A stretch of DNA of 64,000 bases from Aquiflexum balticum DSM 16537 (GTDB lineage: Bacteria > Bacteroidota > Bacteroidia > Cytophagales > Cyclobacteriaceae), in the NCBI RefSeq assembly GCF_900176595.1, contig NZ_LT838813.1:5868501-5932500 (forward strand), in the 5' to 3' direction. Below are positions 8,653 to 18,440 of the stretch, one piece after another (within the stretch, counting starts at the first letter, position 1; every line of letters begins with the position of its first letter). A program made the position numbers and the translations under genes. Under the pieces are notes generated by a model that was not told the DNA's origin, searched no databases, and was given only the letters and a program-made list of their open reading frames with translations.

Positions 8653-9924
8653 ATGCAAAAAAAGTTTAGAGCCATAAGTTTATCGCACAAAAATGCTCCG
8701 GTACAGATACGGGAGGTAATTTCTTTGGATGAAGGTTCTATTCATACCCTTTTGGTAAAACTGAAAGAATTTTTTAGCCTTACTGATACCCTTATTCTTT
8801 CTACTTGTAACCGAACGGAGATTTATTATTCCCACGAACTGGAGTTAAGTGCAGAGATCATTAAACTGATCGGCCTTGAAAAGGGTCTTTCAAATGTCGT
8901 GGATTATCTGGAATACTTTAAAGTTTTCAATGAAGATAGAGAAGCCATTGAACACTTGTTTAAAGTTTCAATAGGTTTAGAAGCCCAGGTAGTAGGTGAT
9001 ATGCAGATTGCCAATCAGGTAAAAAGGGCTTACCAGGCTTCTGCTGATCTGGATTTAGCGGGTCCTTTTCTCCACCGATTGATGCACACAGTTTTCTTTA
9101 CCAACAAACGTGTGGTACAGGAAACTGCCTTCAGAGATGGTGCTGCCTCTGTATCCTATGCAGCTGTTGAACTTATCGAAGAACTCACATCAAATACCTA
9201 CCAACCCAGGGTTCTTTTGATAGGTGTAGGTGAAATCGGAGAGGATGTCGCAAAAAACATGGTCCATATTCCTGAAGCCCAGGTCACCATTACCAATAGA
9301 ACATTTGATAAAGCCAAACAACTGGCAGATGAATTGGGATTCACCGTTGTTCCATTTGAGCAATGCAAAGAAGCAATGCAAAATGCGGATGTGATCGTGT
9401 CCTCAATTATGAAATCTGAGCCTTTCATCACCAAATCAATGGTGAAGGAAATGAATATTCAGAGTTATAAACTTTTTGTTGATTTATCGGTTCCGAGAAG
9501 TATAGATACATCTATAGAGGATGTGCCCGGAGCAATCTTGTATAATGTCGACAATATCAGAAGCAAGGCATCCGAAACACTTGAAAAAAGGATGGCTTCA
9601 ATACCCCATGTGGAAACCATCATTGCTGAAAGTATCGACGACTTTTACAATTGGAAAAAGGAAATGATGGTCTTCCCAACCATCAATAAGCTTAAAAATG
9701 CGCTCGAACAAATCCGGCAGGAGGAAATGGAACGGTTTCTCAAAAATGCAGATCAAAAGCAGATTGAGATTATCGAGAAAATTACCAAGAGCATGATGCA
9801 GAAAATTCTAAAAGTGCCTGTGGTACAACTTAGAGCTGCCTGTCAGAGAGATGAAGCTGACAAAATGATCGATATCATTTCTGATTTGTTTGATTTGGAA
9901 AAACAAAATCAAAACAAAGAATAG
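8653..9924 (+). CDS. hemA: Glutamyl-tRNA reductase
   Basis: A 423-aa enzyme that reduces glutamyl-tRNA(Glu) with NADPH to glutamate-1-semialdehyde, the first committed step of C5-pathway tetrapyrrole synthesis. The catalytic cysteine is in STCNRTEIYY near residue 54, the conserved GDMQIANQVKRAY follows near 116, and the NADPH-binding GVGEIGEDVAKNM lies near 189. The C-terminal dimerisation helix includes a KMRLxPxVxxLR-like segment (KILKVPVVQLRAA). The ATG at 8653 is chosen over the in-frame TTG at 8632 because family members start like MQKKFRAISLSHKN. The next pathway enzyme, HemL, is encoded 50 kb away in this window. Confidence 0.96.
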   Translation: MQKKFRAISLSHKNAPVQIREVISLDEGSIHTLLVKLKEFFSLTDTLILSTCNRTEIYYSHELELSAEIIKLIGLEKGLSNVVDYLEYFKVFNEDREAIEHLFKVSIGLEAQVVGDMQIANQVKRAYQASADLDLAGPFLHRLMHTVFFTNKRVVQETAFRDGAASVSYAAVELIEELTSNTYQPRVLLIGVGEIGEDVAKNMVHIPEAQVTITNRTFDKAKQLADELGFTVVPFEQCKEAMQNADVIVSSIMKSEPFITKSMVKEMNIQSYKLFVDLSVPRSIDTSIEDVPGAILYNVDNIRSKASETLEKRMASIPHVETIIAESIDDFYNWKKEMMVFPTINKLKNALEQIRQEEMERFLKNADQKQIEIIEKITKSMMQKILKVPVVQLRAACQRDEADKMIDIISDLFDLEKQNQNKE

Positions 9925-10036
9925 CTATTTCGGTACCTTTAATAAAAGCGTGCTATTTTTTCAAATAAAAGTTTTCTTTTGCATTTGTTTTTAGTCAACT
10001 CTCCATTTAATTTAAAATTTCAATCAGTATAAGCTT

Positions 10037-11614
10037 ATGAAGAATTACCAAGCCTTGGGAATAGGCATGATTTCAATATTTTTTTTGGGCTCCATAAATA
10101 ACGCTTTGGCCCAAAGCTATGAGGTCTATGATCAGGAATTCAGGCTTAAATCCAGAATTGAATATGATCAAATCAGTATCCTTGGAGAATCAGTAAGAAT
10201 CAGTTCGGCCAATCAGGAGTTAAAACTTCTGAGCAAAGATTACAAGCCTTTTATAAGCCTTGATGGGTCTTCCTTAATCGCTTATAACCAACCTTGGATT
10301 GTGGTTAAAGGGCAAAATGGTCAGGGAGTTTTTCATGAATATGGAGAGAAAATTTTCCCTGTTGAATATGACGAGATACAGACATTGTATAGCCTTGTTT
10401 TAGCCAAAAAGGGCAATGACTATTGGGTTTATAATAATTCAGATAAACAAACAAGATTTTTAGGCAATTGGGAGGAAGCAAAACTGACCACCAACGGCCA
10501 GGTAATCGCCAAATCAGCAGAAGGTTTCTTTCTACCGCTTTCAATAACTCCAAAAAAACCGCATCTGGATGTCAAACAAATCAATGAAAATTTTCTGGTA
10601 TCAAAACAGACAACCGGATTAGGCTTGATCAACAGAGAAGGGAAATACATTTTGGACCCCATTATCGATCAAATGGAATATTTGGATGACAACTATTTTT
10701 TTGCATTAGAAGGCAATCAATATATGCTGATTAGGGGACGTGAAGAAAAAGTGGATATCAAATACACTTCCTATCACAAAATCACGCTAGATGGAGATCT
10801 GATTCTGGAGTTTGTGCATGGTAAACTTAGAAGAGTAATGAAATATGACGGGATTCTTTTGGATCAGGTTGGTATGGAAAAAGTTGTTCCGGTTGGACAA
10901 AAACATTTTAATGTATTTCTGAGAGATAAAAAACTGGGTTTGCTTGGCCCAAATGGATGGCAGGTCAATCCGGTAACTGATGTGGAAAAAATTCTTCCAG
11001 GCAGTGAAAACCTCTTCCCCGCTATGAATGCCGGAAAATATGGCTTTATCAATAAATCAGGAAATTGGTCGATTTCAGCTTCTTTTGAAGAAGTTCGGGG
11101 TTTTTCAGAGGAAATAGCAGCAGTAAAAAACGATGGTCTTTGGGGCTTTATTGACAATTCGGGTCAATTGTTGTCTCCATTTCAATTTGAATCTGTAAGT
11201 GATTTTGAAAAGGGTATTTCCATAGTCAAAAAAAACGGGAGATATCATCTTTTGAATAAAAGTGATTTTCTACTTTCCGAAACTTCCTTCGGAAGAATTT
11301 CCAGAGGTGATGAAAATTATTTTATTTCCGAAAATGAAAGCGCATTTGGTCTATTGGATCCTTTCGGGAATGAATTAATCCAACCAAAATTTGATGAATT
11401 AAGAAGAGAAGGAAAAGACAGGATTTTGGTTAGGCTTGGTGATAAGTATGGAATATTGGATGAAAAAGGTGATTTTTTACTTCCGCTTTTTTACAAAAGC
11501 ATTCTTTTTGATCACGGAAGTTCACAGATATTGGCAGAATATCAATATCAGGCACCTCCTATCCCGGTCTTACCTGAAAGCAATAAGGAAAAGAGAAAAA
11601 GACTTGGAAGTTGA
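10037..11614 (+). CDS. Exported WG-repeat protein
   Basis: A 525-aa secreted or periplasmic protein with an N-terminal signal peptide (cleavage after about ALAQS). The body consists of WG beta-repeats: short units with a YG/WGFI core followed by strand-forming residues, clearest at KYGFINKSGNWSISASFEEV and LWGFIDNSGQLLSPFQFESV (residues about 330-385) and again near DKYGILDEKGDFLLPLFY at the C-terminal side. WG repeats form all-beta solenoid or propeller-like surfaces, probably for binding, but the ligand is unknown. The gene is monocistronic and ends at a bidirectional terminator shared with the flotillin operon. Confidence 0.75.
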   Translation: MKNYQALGIGMISIFFLGSINNALAQSYEVYDQEFRLKSRIEYDQISILGESVRISSANQELKLLSKDYKPFISLDGSSLIAYNQPWIVVKGQNGQGVFHEYGEKIFPVEYDEIQTLYSLVLAKKGNDYWVYNNSDKQTRFLGNWEEAKLTTNGQVIAKSAEGFFLPLSITPKKPHLDVKQINENFLVSKQTTGLGLINREGKYILDPIIDQMEYLDDNYFFALEGNQYMLIRGREEKVDIKYTSYHKITLDGDLILEFVHGKLRRVMKYDGILLDQVGMEKVVPVGQKHFNVFLRDKKLGLLGPNGWQVNPVTDVEKILPGSENLFPAMNAGKYGFINKSGNWSISASFEEVRGFSEEIAAVKNDGLWGFIDNSGQLLSPFQFESVSDFEKGISIVKKNGRYHLLNKSDFLLSETSFGRISRGDENYFISENESAFGLLDPFGNELIQPKFDELRREGKDRILVRLGDKYGILDEKGDFLLPLFYKSILFDHGSSQILAEYQYQAPPIPVLPESNKEKRKRLGS

Positions 11615-11626
11615 TATCTTAAAAAC

Positions 11627-11660
11627 AAAAATCCGGACAATATTCATTGCCCGGATTTTT
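11627..11660. terminator. Bidirectional terminator
   Basis: Ten-bp stem AAAAATCCGG/CCGGATTTTT with a 14-nt loop, T-rich on both strands. It separates the converging WG-repeat gene and the floA gene. Confidence 0.8.
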
Positions 11661-11682
11661 TTATATGATAAACCTTTATAAT

Positions 11683-12696
11683 CTATTTATCTCCCAACTT
11701 ACTTTTACCGCCTTCTTTGCCACTTCCCGTATCGGTACCTGCAATAGATGATCTCATTTCTGTATCAGATTTAATATTTTCCATTCTGTAATAATCCATC
11801 ACTCCAAGATTGCCACTCCTAAAGGCCTCAGATATTGCCTTGGGGATTTCTGCTTCAGCAGCAATTACTTTTGCTCTCATTTCCACTGTTTTTGCTTTCA
11901 TTTCCTGCTCCAAAGCCACTGCCATAGCCCTTCTTTCCTCAGCCTTGGCTTCAGCAACTTTCAAATCTGCCGATGCTTGGTCAATCTGTAATTTCGCACC
12001 AATGTTAGTACCTACATCTATATCCGCAATATCGATGGATAAAATTTCGAAAGCAGTACCGGCATCTAAGCCTCTTTCCAAGACCAGTTTAGATATCTTG
12101 TCCGGATTTTCAAGAACACTTTTGTGATTTTGTGCAGAACCAATCGAAGTAACAATACCCTCTCCTACTCTAGCCAGAATGGTTTCTTCCCCGGCCCCAC
12201 CTACCAACTGAGCAATATTGGCCCTAACAGTAACCCTCGCTTTGGCAATCAATTGGATACCGTCTGCTGCAACAGCAGCCACATTAGGTGTATTGATTAC
12301 TTTTGGATTAACTGATATCTGAACCGCCTCAAACACATCTCTACCGGCAAGGTCAATGGCCGTTGCTTGCTTAAAACTCAAGGTAATATTGGCTTTATCG
12401 GCTGAAATTAAGGCCCGGATGACATTCGGGACATTTCCCCCTGCCAAATAATGGGTTTCTAAATCATTGGTAGTAAGGGCCAATCCTGCTTTGGTTGCAG
12501 TAATGAGAGAATTCACAATAACACTCGGCGGAACTTTCCTGATTCGCATCCCAATCAATTCCCCTATCCCGACTTTTACATTTGAAAAGATGGCCGTAAT
12601 CCAAAGATTGACGGGAACGAAATAGAGAAAAATAAATAGTAAAATCAGCGCGGCAAAAGCTGTAAATAAAATAAAAGCCGAATTAGTCATTTCCAT
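11683..12696 (-). CDS. floA: Flotillin-like protein FloA
   Basis: A 337-aa membrane scaffold of the FloA (UPF0365/YqfA) family, which organises functional membrane microdomains. One N-terminal hydrophobic hairpin or anchor (residues about 8-28) is followed by the family region [19 protein letters not shown] and TKAGL, the SPFH-like segment with [23 protein letters not shown] near 165, and an alanine/glutamate-rich coiled coil ([22 protein letters not shown] is its core) near 240-290. Length matches the family. It lies 3 nt downstream of an NfeD-family gene, the usual bacterial flotillin/NfeD pairing. Confidence 0.93.
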   Translation of the reverse strand: MEMTNSAFILFTAFAALILLFIFLYFVPVNLWITAIFSNVKVGIGELIGMRIRKVPPSVIVNSLITATKAGLALTTNDLETHYLAGGNVPNVIRALISADKANITLSFKQATAIDLAGRDVFEAVQISVNPKVINTPNVAAVAADGIQLIAKARVTVRANIAQLVGGAGEETILARVGEGIVTSIGSAQNHKSVLENPDKISKLVLERGLDAGTAFEILSIDIADIDVGTNIGAKLQIDQASADLKVAEAKAEERRAMAVALEQEMKAKTVEMRAKVIAAEAEIPKAISEAFRSGNLGVMDYYRMENIKSDTEMRSSIAGTDTGSGKEGGKSKLGDK

Positions 12697-12699
12697 AAG

Positions 12700-13161
12700 T
12701 TATTTTTTAACGATGATAGTATTATTTTCCAATTTAGTGATAAAAACCTTTGAACCGACAGAAATAAAACCTGAATTGGATTTTACTTCAAAAATCCTAT
12801 TAAGAAACTCTGCTTTTCCTATGGGTTTCAAATCAGAGATTGTTTTTCCTTCCATACCTACTTCCAATCCCAATAATCTGTCATCAAAAGCCCTGCTGGT
12901 AATTGATTCTTTTAACGCAAACTTTTTCCATACCCCTGAGCGAAATCCATATACTAGGACTGAGAAATTCAACAACAGCGTAAGTCCCAGAATTATCCAA
13001 GCAAATTGATTATCGAAGGAAATAAATGCATAATAGATGCCCCCTATAGTAACAAATACCCCCAAAATACCCACCAAAGTAGTACCAGGTACAAAAAGAA
13101 TTTCAGTAATCACCAATATCAGCCCGATGGTCAATAAGCTGATTAATATGAGCCATGTCAT
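12700..13161 (-). CDS. NfeD family membrane protein
   Basis: A 153-aa short NfeD protein: an N-terminal region with about three transmembrane helices (WLILISLLTIGLILVITEI, TTLVGILGVFVTIGGIYYA, and FAWIILGLTLLLNFSVLVY) followed by a C-terminal OB-fold-like domain (GKAEFLNRIFEVKSNSGFI). The serine protease domain of long NfeD proteins is absent. Short NfeD proteins are thought to partner flotillins, and floA follows after 3 nt. Confidence 0.88.
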   Translation of the reverse strand: MTWLILISLLTIGLILVITEILFVPGTTLVGILGVFVTIGGIYYAFISFDNQFAWIILGLTLLLNFSVLVYGFRSGVWKKFALKESITSRAFDDRLLGLEVGMEGKTISDLKPIGKAEFLNRIFEVKSNSGFISVGSKVFITKLENNTIIVKK

Positions 13162-13240
13162 AAATAATATTTTTCATGAAAATAGGCAGTTTTTCCCGTT
13201 GAGAAAAATCAGACCTAAGATTTCTTTTTAAGATAGATCA

Positions 13241-13273
13241 AAAAGCCTTCTGAATTTTCCACAGAAGGCTTTT
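13241..13273 (-). terminator. Rho-independent terminator of proS
   Basis: Twelve-bp perfect stem AAAAGCCTTCTG/CAGAAGGCTTTT with a 9-nt loop, T-rich on exit; sits about 100 bp past the proS stop and before the nfeD start. Confidence 0.8.
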
Positions 13274-13370
13274 GATCAACTTTTTGTCTAAATAAAGTTT
13301 GAGAATAATAAGTTCAATGGATGTTTCAACTAAGAAAGTCCTATTTGAAATCCTTCCATGTTATACAGCA

Positions 13371-14852
13371 CTAATAGGCTCTGGCAAAAAGAACCCGTCC
13401 TTCTGAAGGTTTCCCAGTCAAAATACATTTACCTGCTTCAGTTTTCCTATCTATAGGGATACACCTTATAGTTGCTTTTGTCAACTCTTTGATCTTTTCC
13501 TCGGTTTCATTGGTTCCGTCCCAATGAGCGGATAGAAATCCGCCCTTATTTTCGAGAAGGCTTTCAAATTCTTTCCAAGAATCCACTTCTGTTGTCATTT
13601 CGTGCTTAAAATTTAGCGCTTTTTCAAAAATGGCCTTTTGGATTATATCCAGCAATTCAGATATATATTCTTCAATTTTTACCCCTTCAAGGTTAACAAT
13701 CTCCTTAGAAAGCGTATCTCTTCTGGCAATTTCAACAGAGTTGTTTTCCAAATCTCTAGGACCCATTGCAATGCGTACCGGCACGCCTTTCAATTCATAT
13801 TCGGCAAATTTCCATCCCGGTTTGTGGGTATCTCTATCATCGAATTTAACAGAAATTCCTTTGGAACGAAGCTTGGTTATGATTTCATTTGCTTTTTCTG
13901 AAATGTTTTTTGATTCCTCGTCAGTTTTATAGATCGGAATGATCACAACCTGAATCGGTGCCAATTTAGGCGGCAATACCAATCCGTTGTCATCAGAATG
14001 CGCCATAATCAATGCTCCCATTAATCTGGTACTGGCACCCCAGGAGGTTCCCCACACATACTCCAATCCACCCTCTTTGGTAGCAAATTTAACGTCAAAA
14101 GCCTTTGCGAAATTTTGACCTAAGAAGTGGGAAGTTCCTGCTTGCAAAGCTTTACCGTCCTGCATCATAGCCTCAATACAGTAAGTGTCTTCAGCGCCTG
14201 CAAATCTTTCATTTTCACTTTTGACGCCTTTCACTACTGGTAAGGCCATATGCTCTTCAGCGAACTGTGCATAAATATTCATCATCTGAACGGTCTCTGC
14301 AATTGCCTCCTCTTTGGTTGCATGTGCAGTATGGCCTTCTTGCCACAAAAATTCTGTAGTTCTCAAAAAGAGACGGGTTCTCATTTCCCATCTTACGACG
14401 TTCGCCCATTGATTGACCAATAAAGGCAGATCCCTGTAAGATTGAATCCAATTTTTATAGGTACTCCAAATAACGGTTTCGGAAGTTGGTCTCACAATCA
14501 ATTCCTCTTCCAATTTTGCTTCCGGATCTACAATTACACTTTTTCCATCTTCTGAATTCTTCAGTCTGTAATGTGTGACCACTGCGCATTCTTTCGCAAA
14601 GCCCTCCACATGTTTGGCTTCTTTGGAAAGATAGGACTTTGGTATAAAAAGAGGAAAATATGCATTCACATGACCTGTTTCCTTAAACATTTTATCCAAT
14701 TGAGCCTGCATCTTTTCCCAGATGGAATACCCATAAGGCTTGATCACCATACAGCCTCTTACAGGGGAGTTTTCAGCTAGGTCAGCTCTTTTTACCAATT
14801 CATTGTACCACAAAGAGTAGTCTTCACTTCTTTTGGGCAATCCTTTACTCAT
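13371..14852 (-). CDS. proS: Proline--tRNA ligase (archaeal/eukaryotic-type)
   Basis: A 493-aa class II aminoacyl-tRNA synthetase that charges tRNA(Pro). Class II motif 2 is visible around [31 protein letters not shown] (in parts), preceded by RPTSETVI near residue 137, and motif 3 by the [16 protein letters not shown] region near 268. An anticodon-binding domain (PIQVVIIPI onward) and the C-terminal zinc-type domain ending in tyrosine follow. There is no YbaK insertion domain, so this is the shorter type 3 ProS, common in Bacteroidota. Monocistronic, with its own terminator. Confidence 0.96.
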   Translation of the reverse strand: MSKGLPKRSEDYSLWYNELVKRADLAENSPVRGCMVIKPYGYSIWEKMQAQLDKMFKETGHVNAYFPLFIPKSYLSKEAKHVEGFAKECAVVTHYRLKNSEDGKSVIVDPEAKLEEELIVRPTSETVIWSTYKNWIQSYRDLPLLVNQWANVVRWEMRTRLFLRTTEFLWQEGHTAHATKEEAIAETVQMMNIYAQFAEEHMALPVVKGVKSENERFAGAEDTYCIEAMMQDGKALQAGTSHFLGQNFAKAFDVKFATKEGGLEYVWGTSWGASTRLMGALIMAHSDDNGLVLPPKLAPIQVVIIPIYKTDEESKNISEKANEIITKLRSKGISVKFDDRDTHKPGWKFAEYELKGVPVRIAMGPRDLENNSVEIARRDTLSKEIVNLEGVKIEEYISELLDIIQKAIFEKALNFKHEMTTEVDSWKEFESLLENKGGFLSAHWDGTNETEEKIKELTKATIRCIPIDRKTEAGKCILTGKPSEGRVLFARAY

Positions 14853-14979
14853 AGTGTTTTTGTTGATTTGAAAAATCTAATTATCTTCGCTAATTACAAT
14901 AAGGGGCAAATATAAACCAAAAAATTATAACCCTCTGACATTACCCTCGTATAAAAGCTTAAATAGTAAAACCAAACAA

Positions 14980-16329
14980 ATGAAGAATCTCAACAACATA
15001 CTCATTCTCGGTACAGGAGCAATTCTGATGCTTTCTTCCTGCAGCACTGGATTTAATGCTATGAAAAGCGGTGAAACCGATGATCTTTATTTTATGGCTT
15101 CGGATGCCAAAATCGCGACTGAATTCGCGGTTTCAAATAACAATCCCCAAAATTTCCAGTCATTGAATGAAGTTGCCCCGACTGAATTCCAGCAGGAAAA
15201 TTTTTCAGCACGAAATGTCAATCCGGAATATATCGCCAAATATCAAGCTCAAAGCAATGTTGCGGATTCTGGGACAGTTTATTTTGATGATAATGAAGAA
15301 CAGCAGGGTAATATCAATGCCTATAATAATTTTTATGGAAATAGTTCTGGCCTAAACGGCGCAGGTGGAGGAGGCAGTAATGTGAACTTCAACTTTGGCG
15401 TTGGAATGGGCTGGGGTATGCCTATGATGGGAATGGGCTGGGGTATGCCTATGATGGGAATGGGTTGGAACTCCATGTGGGGTTGGAATATGAGTTTCGG
15501 AATGAGCTGGGGAATGGGAGGAATGTGGGGTAATCCCTGGATGATGAACCCTTGGATGAATCCTTGGATGAACCCTTGGATGGGTGGTGGAATGTGGGGT
15601 TGGGGTATGCGTCCGGGTTGGGGCTGGGGAGCACCCGGTTGGGGTTGGGGAGCGCCAGGATGGGGCGGTGAAAACGGACGTCAGGTAGTTCGGGGAGCTA
15701 GACCAGGAAGAGGTTCCGGTACTATAGGTGGGCCTGTCAGAGGAGGTACGGATTATGCTTCCACTTCTAGAGCAGCAAGACGCGATGCAGTAAACTCTGG
15801 CTCAGGCAGGACGGTAAATTCCAGCAACAGAGCCTCATCAGGACGTGACTTTGGAAGATCTCAAAACGATTATTATAATTCAGGAAGAACAAATAGAGTT
15901 GCCAATTCTGCCTCTGCAGGAACAAGAAATGTAGGCTCGGCTGCTGCGACAAGGCCAAGTAGCAGAACAGGTATTGCTAACTCACGACCAAATTACAATA
16001 GTGGAACTTCAAATAGAAGTTCTTATGGCAGCACCAATAGGTCTGCAAACCCAGGTAACTTTAATAATACAAGAAGTACTCAGGGAACAAGAAACGCAAA
16101 TCCTTCTTACAATAGAGGAAATACCAACAACAATATGAACAATAGAATGTCTCCATCAAGGACCACATCTCCATCAAGAGGTTCCTCAATGTCAGCACCT
16201 TCTAGAGGTTCGTCAATGTCAGCACCAAGCAGAAGCAGTTCTCCATCCATGAGTGCTCCAAGTAGAAGCAGTGGTGGTGGCGGAATGAGCAGCGGAGCCT
16301 CAAGAGGCGGCGGAAGAGGGGGGAGATAA
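14980..16329 (+). CDS. Met/Gly/Trp-rich low-complexity lipoprotein
   Basis: A 449-aa predicted lipoprotein (lipobox LSSC, Cys21) with three parts. Residues 22-120 are ordinary soluble sequence. Residues about 140-232 are almost entirely Gly, Met, Trp, Pro and Asn, built from units such as GMGWGMPMM and NPWM. Residues about 235-449 are rich in Ser, Arg, Asn, Gly and Thr, with a repeated SSMSAPSRGS-like unit near the end. The function is unknown. Methionine/tryptophan-rich exported segments could bind metal or form fibrous surface material, but that is speculation. A terminator directly follows, so the FadL-like gene downstream is probably separately transcribed. Confidence 0.7.
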   Translation: MKNLNNILILGTGAILMLSSCSTGFNAMKSGETDDLYFMASDAKIATEFAVSNNNPQNFQSLNEVAPTEFQQENFSARNVNPEYIAKYQAQSNVADSGTVYFDDNEEQQGNINAYNNFYGNSSGLNGAGGGGSNVNFNFGVGMGWGMPMMGMGWGMPMMGMGWNSMWGWNMSFGMSWGMGGMWGNPWMMNPWMNPWMNPWMGGGMWGWGMRPGWGWGAPGWGWGAPGWGGENGRQVVRGARPGRGSGTIGGPVRGGTDYASTSRAARRDAVNSGSGRTVNSSNRASSGRDFGRSQNDYYNSGRTNRVANSASAGTRNVGSAAATRPSSRTGIANSRPNYNSGTSNRSSYGSTNRSANPGNFNNTRSTQGTRNANPSYNRGNTNNNMNNRMSPSRTTSPSRGSSMSAPSRGSSMSAPSRSSSPSMSAPSRSSGGGGMSSGASRGGGRGGR

Positions 16330-16344
16330 TTACTCCCCTTTTTT
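16320..16344 (+). terminator. Terminator after the low-complexity lipoprotein gene
   Basis: GGGGAG/CTCCCC stem with a 7-nt loop followed by six T residues; the stem begins inside the last codons of the upstream gene. Confidence 0.75.
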
Positions 16345-16402
16345 ATAGAAACAGGTAACAAAGCCTTAGAAAAACAATGTCTGCTCAGCTATTTCTGTAT
16401 TC

Positions 16403-17920
16403 ATGATTTCTTCCAAAAAGTTTTTATTCTTTGCTTTCTTTACTTCATTCGCACTTGGGACATCCTTTGCTCAGATAGGCTATTACGAAGATGCCTTGCG
16501 TTTCGGCCAATTTAGATCTACAGGTTCAGCTAGGATCAATGGATTGGGCGGAGCCCAAATGTCTTTAGGAGGCGATATATCAAATATACATACCAATCCG
16601 GCAGGATTGGGCTTTTTCAGAAGATCTGAATTCAGTTTCACCTCGGCTTTTGGCACATGGATATCAGAAACGAACTACCTCAGTCAAATCCAGGAAGACA
16701 GAACAGGGAACTTTGCAATACCAAATCTTAGCGTGGTAATCAGTAATCCAAAAGGACCTTTAAGCACAGGGGCATTTAGAGGCGGGACTTTTGGAATAAG
16801 CTTCAATAGGACCAACCATTTCAATAATCAGTTTGGATATTTTTCTGATTTTGAGGGAGAGACATCAATCATTGATCATTTCTTACAACAGGCAAGCGGT
16901 ATCCCGGAAAATCAAATTGAAAATTTCGGATTGACAGGCCTTGCTTACCAGACCTTCCTGATCAATCCCATAACAGAAGATGAAGCAGGTAACCCTATCA
17001 ATAATCCGACAGAGTATTTTTCATTCGTAGGCGGATTTCCTTTTCAGGATGAAACGGTAATTCGAGAAGGGAGAACAAGACAGACTAGTTTTTCTTACGG
17101 TGCTAATTTTCACAACAAATTTTTCATAGGAGCAGGATTGGGATTGTCTTTTATTAACTTTCTCCAAGAAAAATTCTACACTGAGGAGTTCTTTGACGAA
17201 CCATTATTAAATTCCAGAATAGATGAATTTTTAAGGATCAATGGATTCGGAGCAAACCTGAATTTTGGTCTTATTTACAAACCAATTGATCAGATTAATC
17301 TTGGTTTCAATTTCCAATCCCCAACTTGGTATAATTTCAGTGAAGACTATGAGGCAAGAATGGTCAATGATTATGACAACTTCTTTTTTGAACCGGAAAA
17401 TATAACTCTTGGGAGGGAAGAGGCCCTAACTCCGTTAATAATCAGTAGTTACAATTTAAATACACCTCTAAGATTAAGTGGTGGAGCGACCATTTTCCTA
17501 GGTAAAAATGGATTTATTACGGCAGATATTGACTATTTGGATTATAGTGCCATGAGAATCAGTTCGAGGGATTTTAACGCAAGTGCGGATAATCAGACCA
17601 TCAATTCACTCTATGGAACCACTTTAAACTACAGGGCCGGTGCAGAATTCAGGTTTGATATTTGGAGGATTCGGGGTGGATATGCTTATTACGGGGACCC
17701 ATTTGTCAACAGTAATTTTGACCGAAGTACCCAGCAGTTCTCAGGAGGTTTTGGAGCAAGATTGCAGAAATTTTATGTTGACTTTGCATTGATAGCCTCC
17801 CAATTTGACCAGCTTTATAATTCCTATGAATTCATTGACAATGGTCAGAATATCGGACCAATTATAGAAATCAGGAATACCAGAACAACCGGATTCCTGA
17901 CATTTGGATTTAATTTTTAA
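16403..17920 (+). CDS. Outer-membrane FadL/OmpP1-type protein
   Basis: A 505-aa predicted outer-membrane beta-barrel. It has a signal peptide (cleavage near SFAQ) and then the FadL/TodX-like opening RSTGSARINGLGGAQMSLGG with NIHTNPAGL near residue 62. Alternating hydrophobic strands run to a C-terminal aromatic residue (GFLTFGFNF), as expected for BAM-dependent insertion. Members are annotated variously as hydrophobic-compound transporters or hemin receptors; the substrate is not predictable. Its 3' end overlaps the convergent aroK stop by 11 nt. Confidence 0.8.
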   Translation: MISSKKFLFFAFFTSFALGTSFAQIGYYEDALRFGQFRSTGSARINGLGGAQMSLGGDISNIHTNPAGLGFFRRSEFSFTSAFGTWISETNYLSQIQEDRTGNFAIPNLSVVISNPKGPLSTGAFRGGTFGISFNRTNHFNNQFGYFSDFEGETSIIDHFLQQASGIPENQIENFGLTGLAYQTFLINPITEDEAGNPINNPTEYFSFVGGFPFQDETVIREGRTRQTSFSYGANFHNKFFIGAGLGLSFINFLQEKFYTEEFFDEPLLNSRIDEFLRINGFGANLNFGLIYKPIDQINLGFNFQSPTWYNFSEDYEARMVNDYDNFFFEPENITLGREEALTPLIISSYNLNTPLRLSGGATIFLGKNGFITADIDYLDYSAMRISSRDFNASADNQTINSLYGTTLNYRAGAEFRFDIWRIRGGYAYYGDPFVNSNFDRSTQQFSGGFGARLQKFYVDFALIASQFDQLYNSYEFIDNGQNIGPIIEIRNTRTTGFLTFGFNF

Positions 17921-18440
17921 AAAAAGTCATCAATTCAGACATCAAATGTTCTGTGGAAATATCCTCTCCGCTGATGATGATTTTTGCCTGTCTGTAATAC
18001 CGTTCTCTATCAGCATGAAGGTTTTTTAGCTTAAGAATTATCTCTCCTTCATCTAAGCCAGAAAACATGGGCCTTTTACCTGATTGATTTTTAGGAATCC
18101 TTTTGTAAATCTCTTCCAAAGACACATCTAAAAACACGGAAATCGATTTTTTATTGATCAATTCCATATTGTCATTAAAACAGGGGGTTCCTCCACCTGT
18201 AGCCAAAACAAATCCTTCTATACCGCCCAGGTATTTTTCAAGATAAATTGTTTCCAATTCCCTGAATTTCCCTTCTCCATCATGTTCAAAAATATAACTG
18301 ATACTTTTCCCCGTTTCCTCTTCAATAATTTTATCCAAATCAAAAAAAACAAAGTTTAACTGCCTTGCCAACTGCATTCCAAAGGTAGATTTACCAGAAC
18401 CCGGCATACCAACCAATACGATTTTCATTGGTACTCTCAT
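17910..18440 (-). CDS. aroK: Shikimate kinase
   Basis: A 176-aa P-loop kinase phosphorylating shikimate at O3 in the chorismate pathway. Walker A GMPGSGKST lies near residue 11, the shikimate-binding DLDKIIEE near 35, the RELE segment near 62, the ATGGGTPC substrate loop near 81 and the lid arginine region KRPMF near 122. The first ATG overlaps the stop of the upstream gene (ATGA); a second in-frame ATG at 18428 gives the family-typical MKIVLVGMPG start and may be the true one. It is translationally coupled to the BT_3928-family gene. Confidence 0.94.
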   Translation of the reverse strand: MRVPMKIVLVGMPGSGKSTFGMQLARQLNFVFFDLDKIIEEETGKSISYIFEHDGEGKFRELETIYLEKYLGGIEGFVLATGGGTPCFNDNMELINKKSISVFLDVSLEEIYKRIPKNQSGKRPMFSGLDEGEIILKLKNLHADRERYYRQAKIIISGEDISTEHLMSELMTFFKN

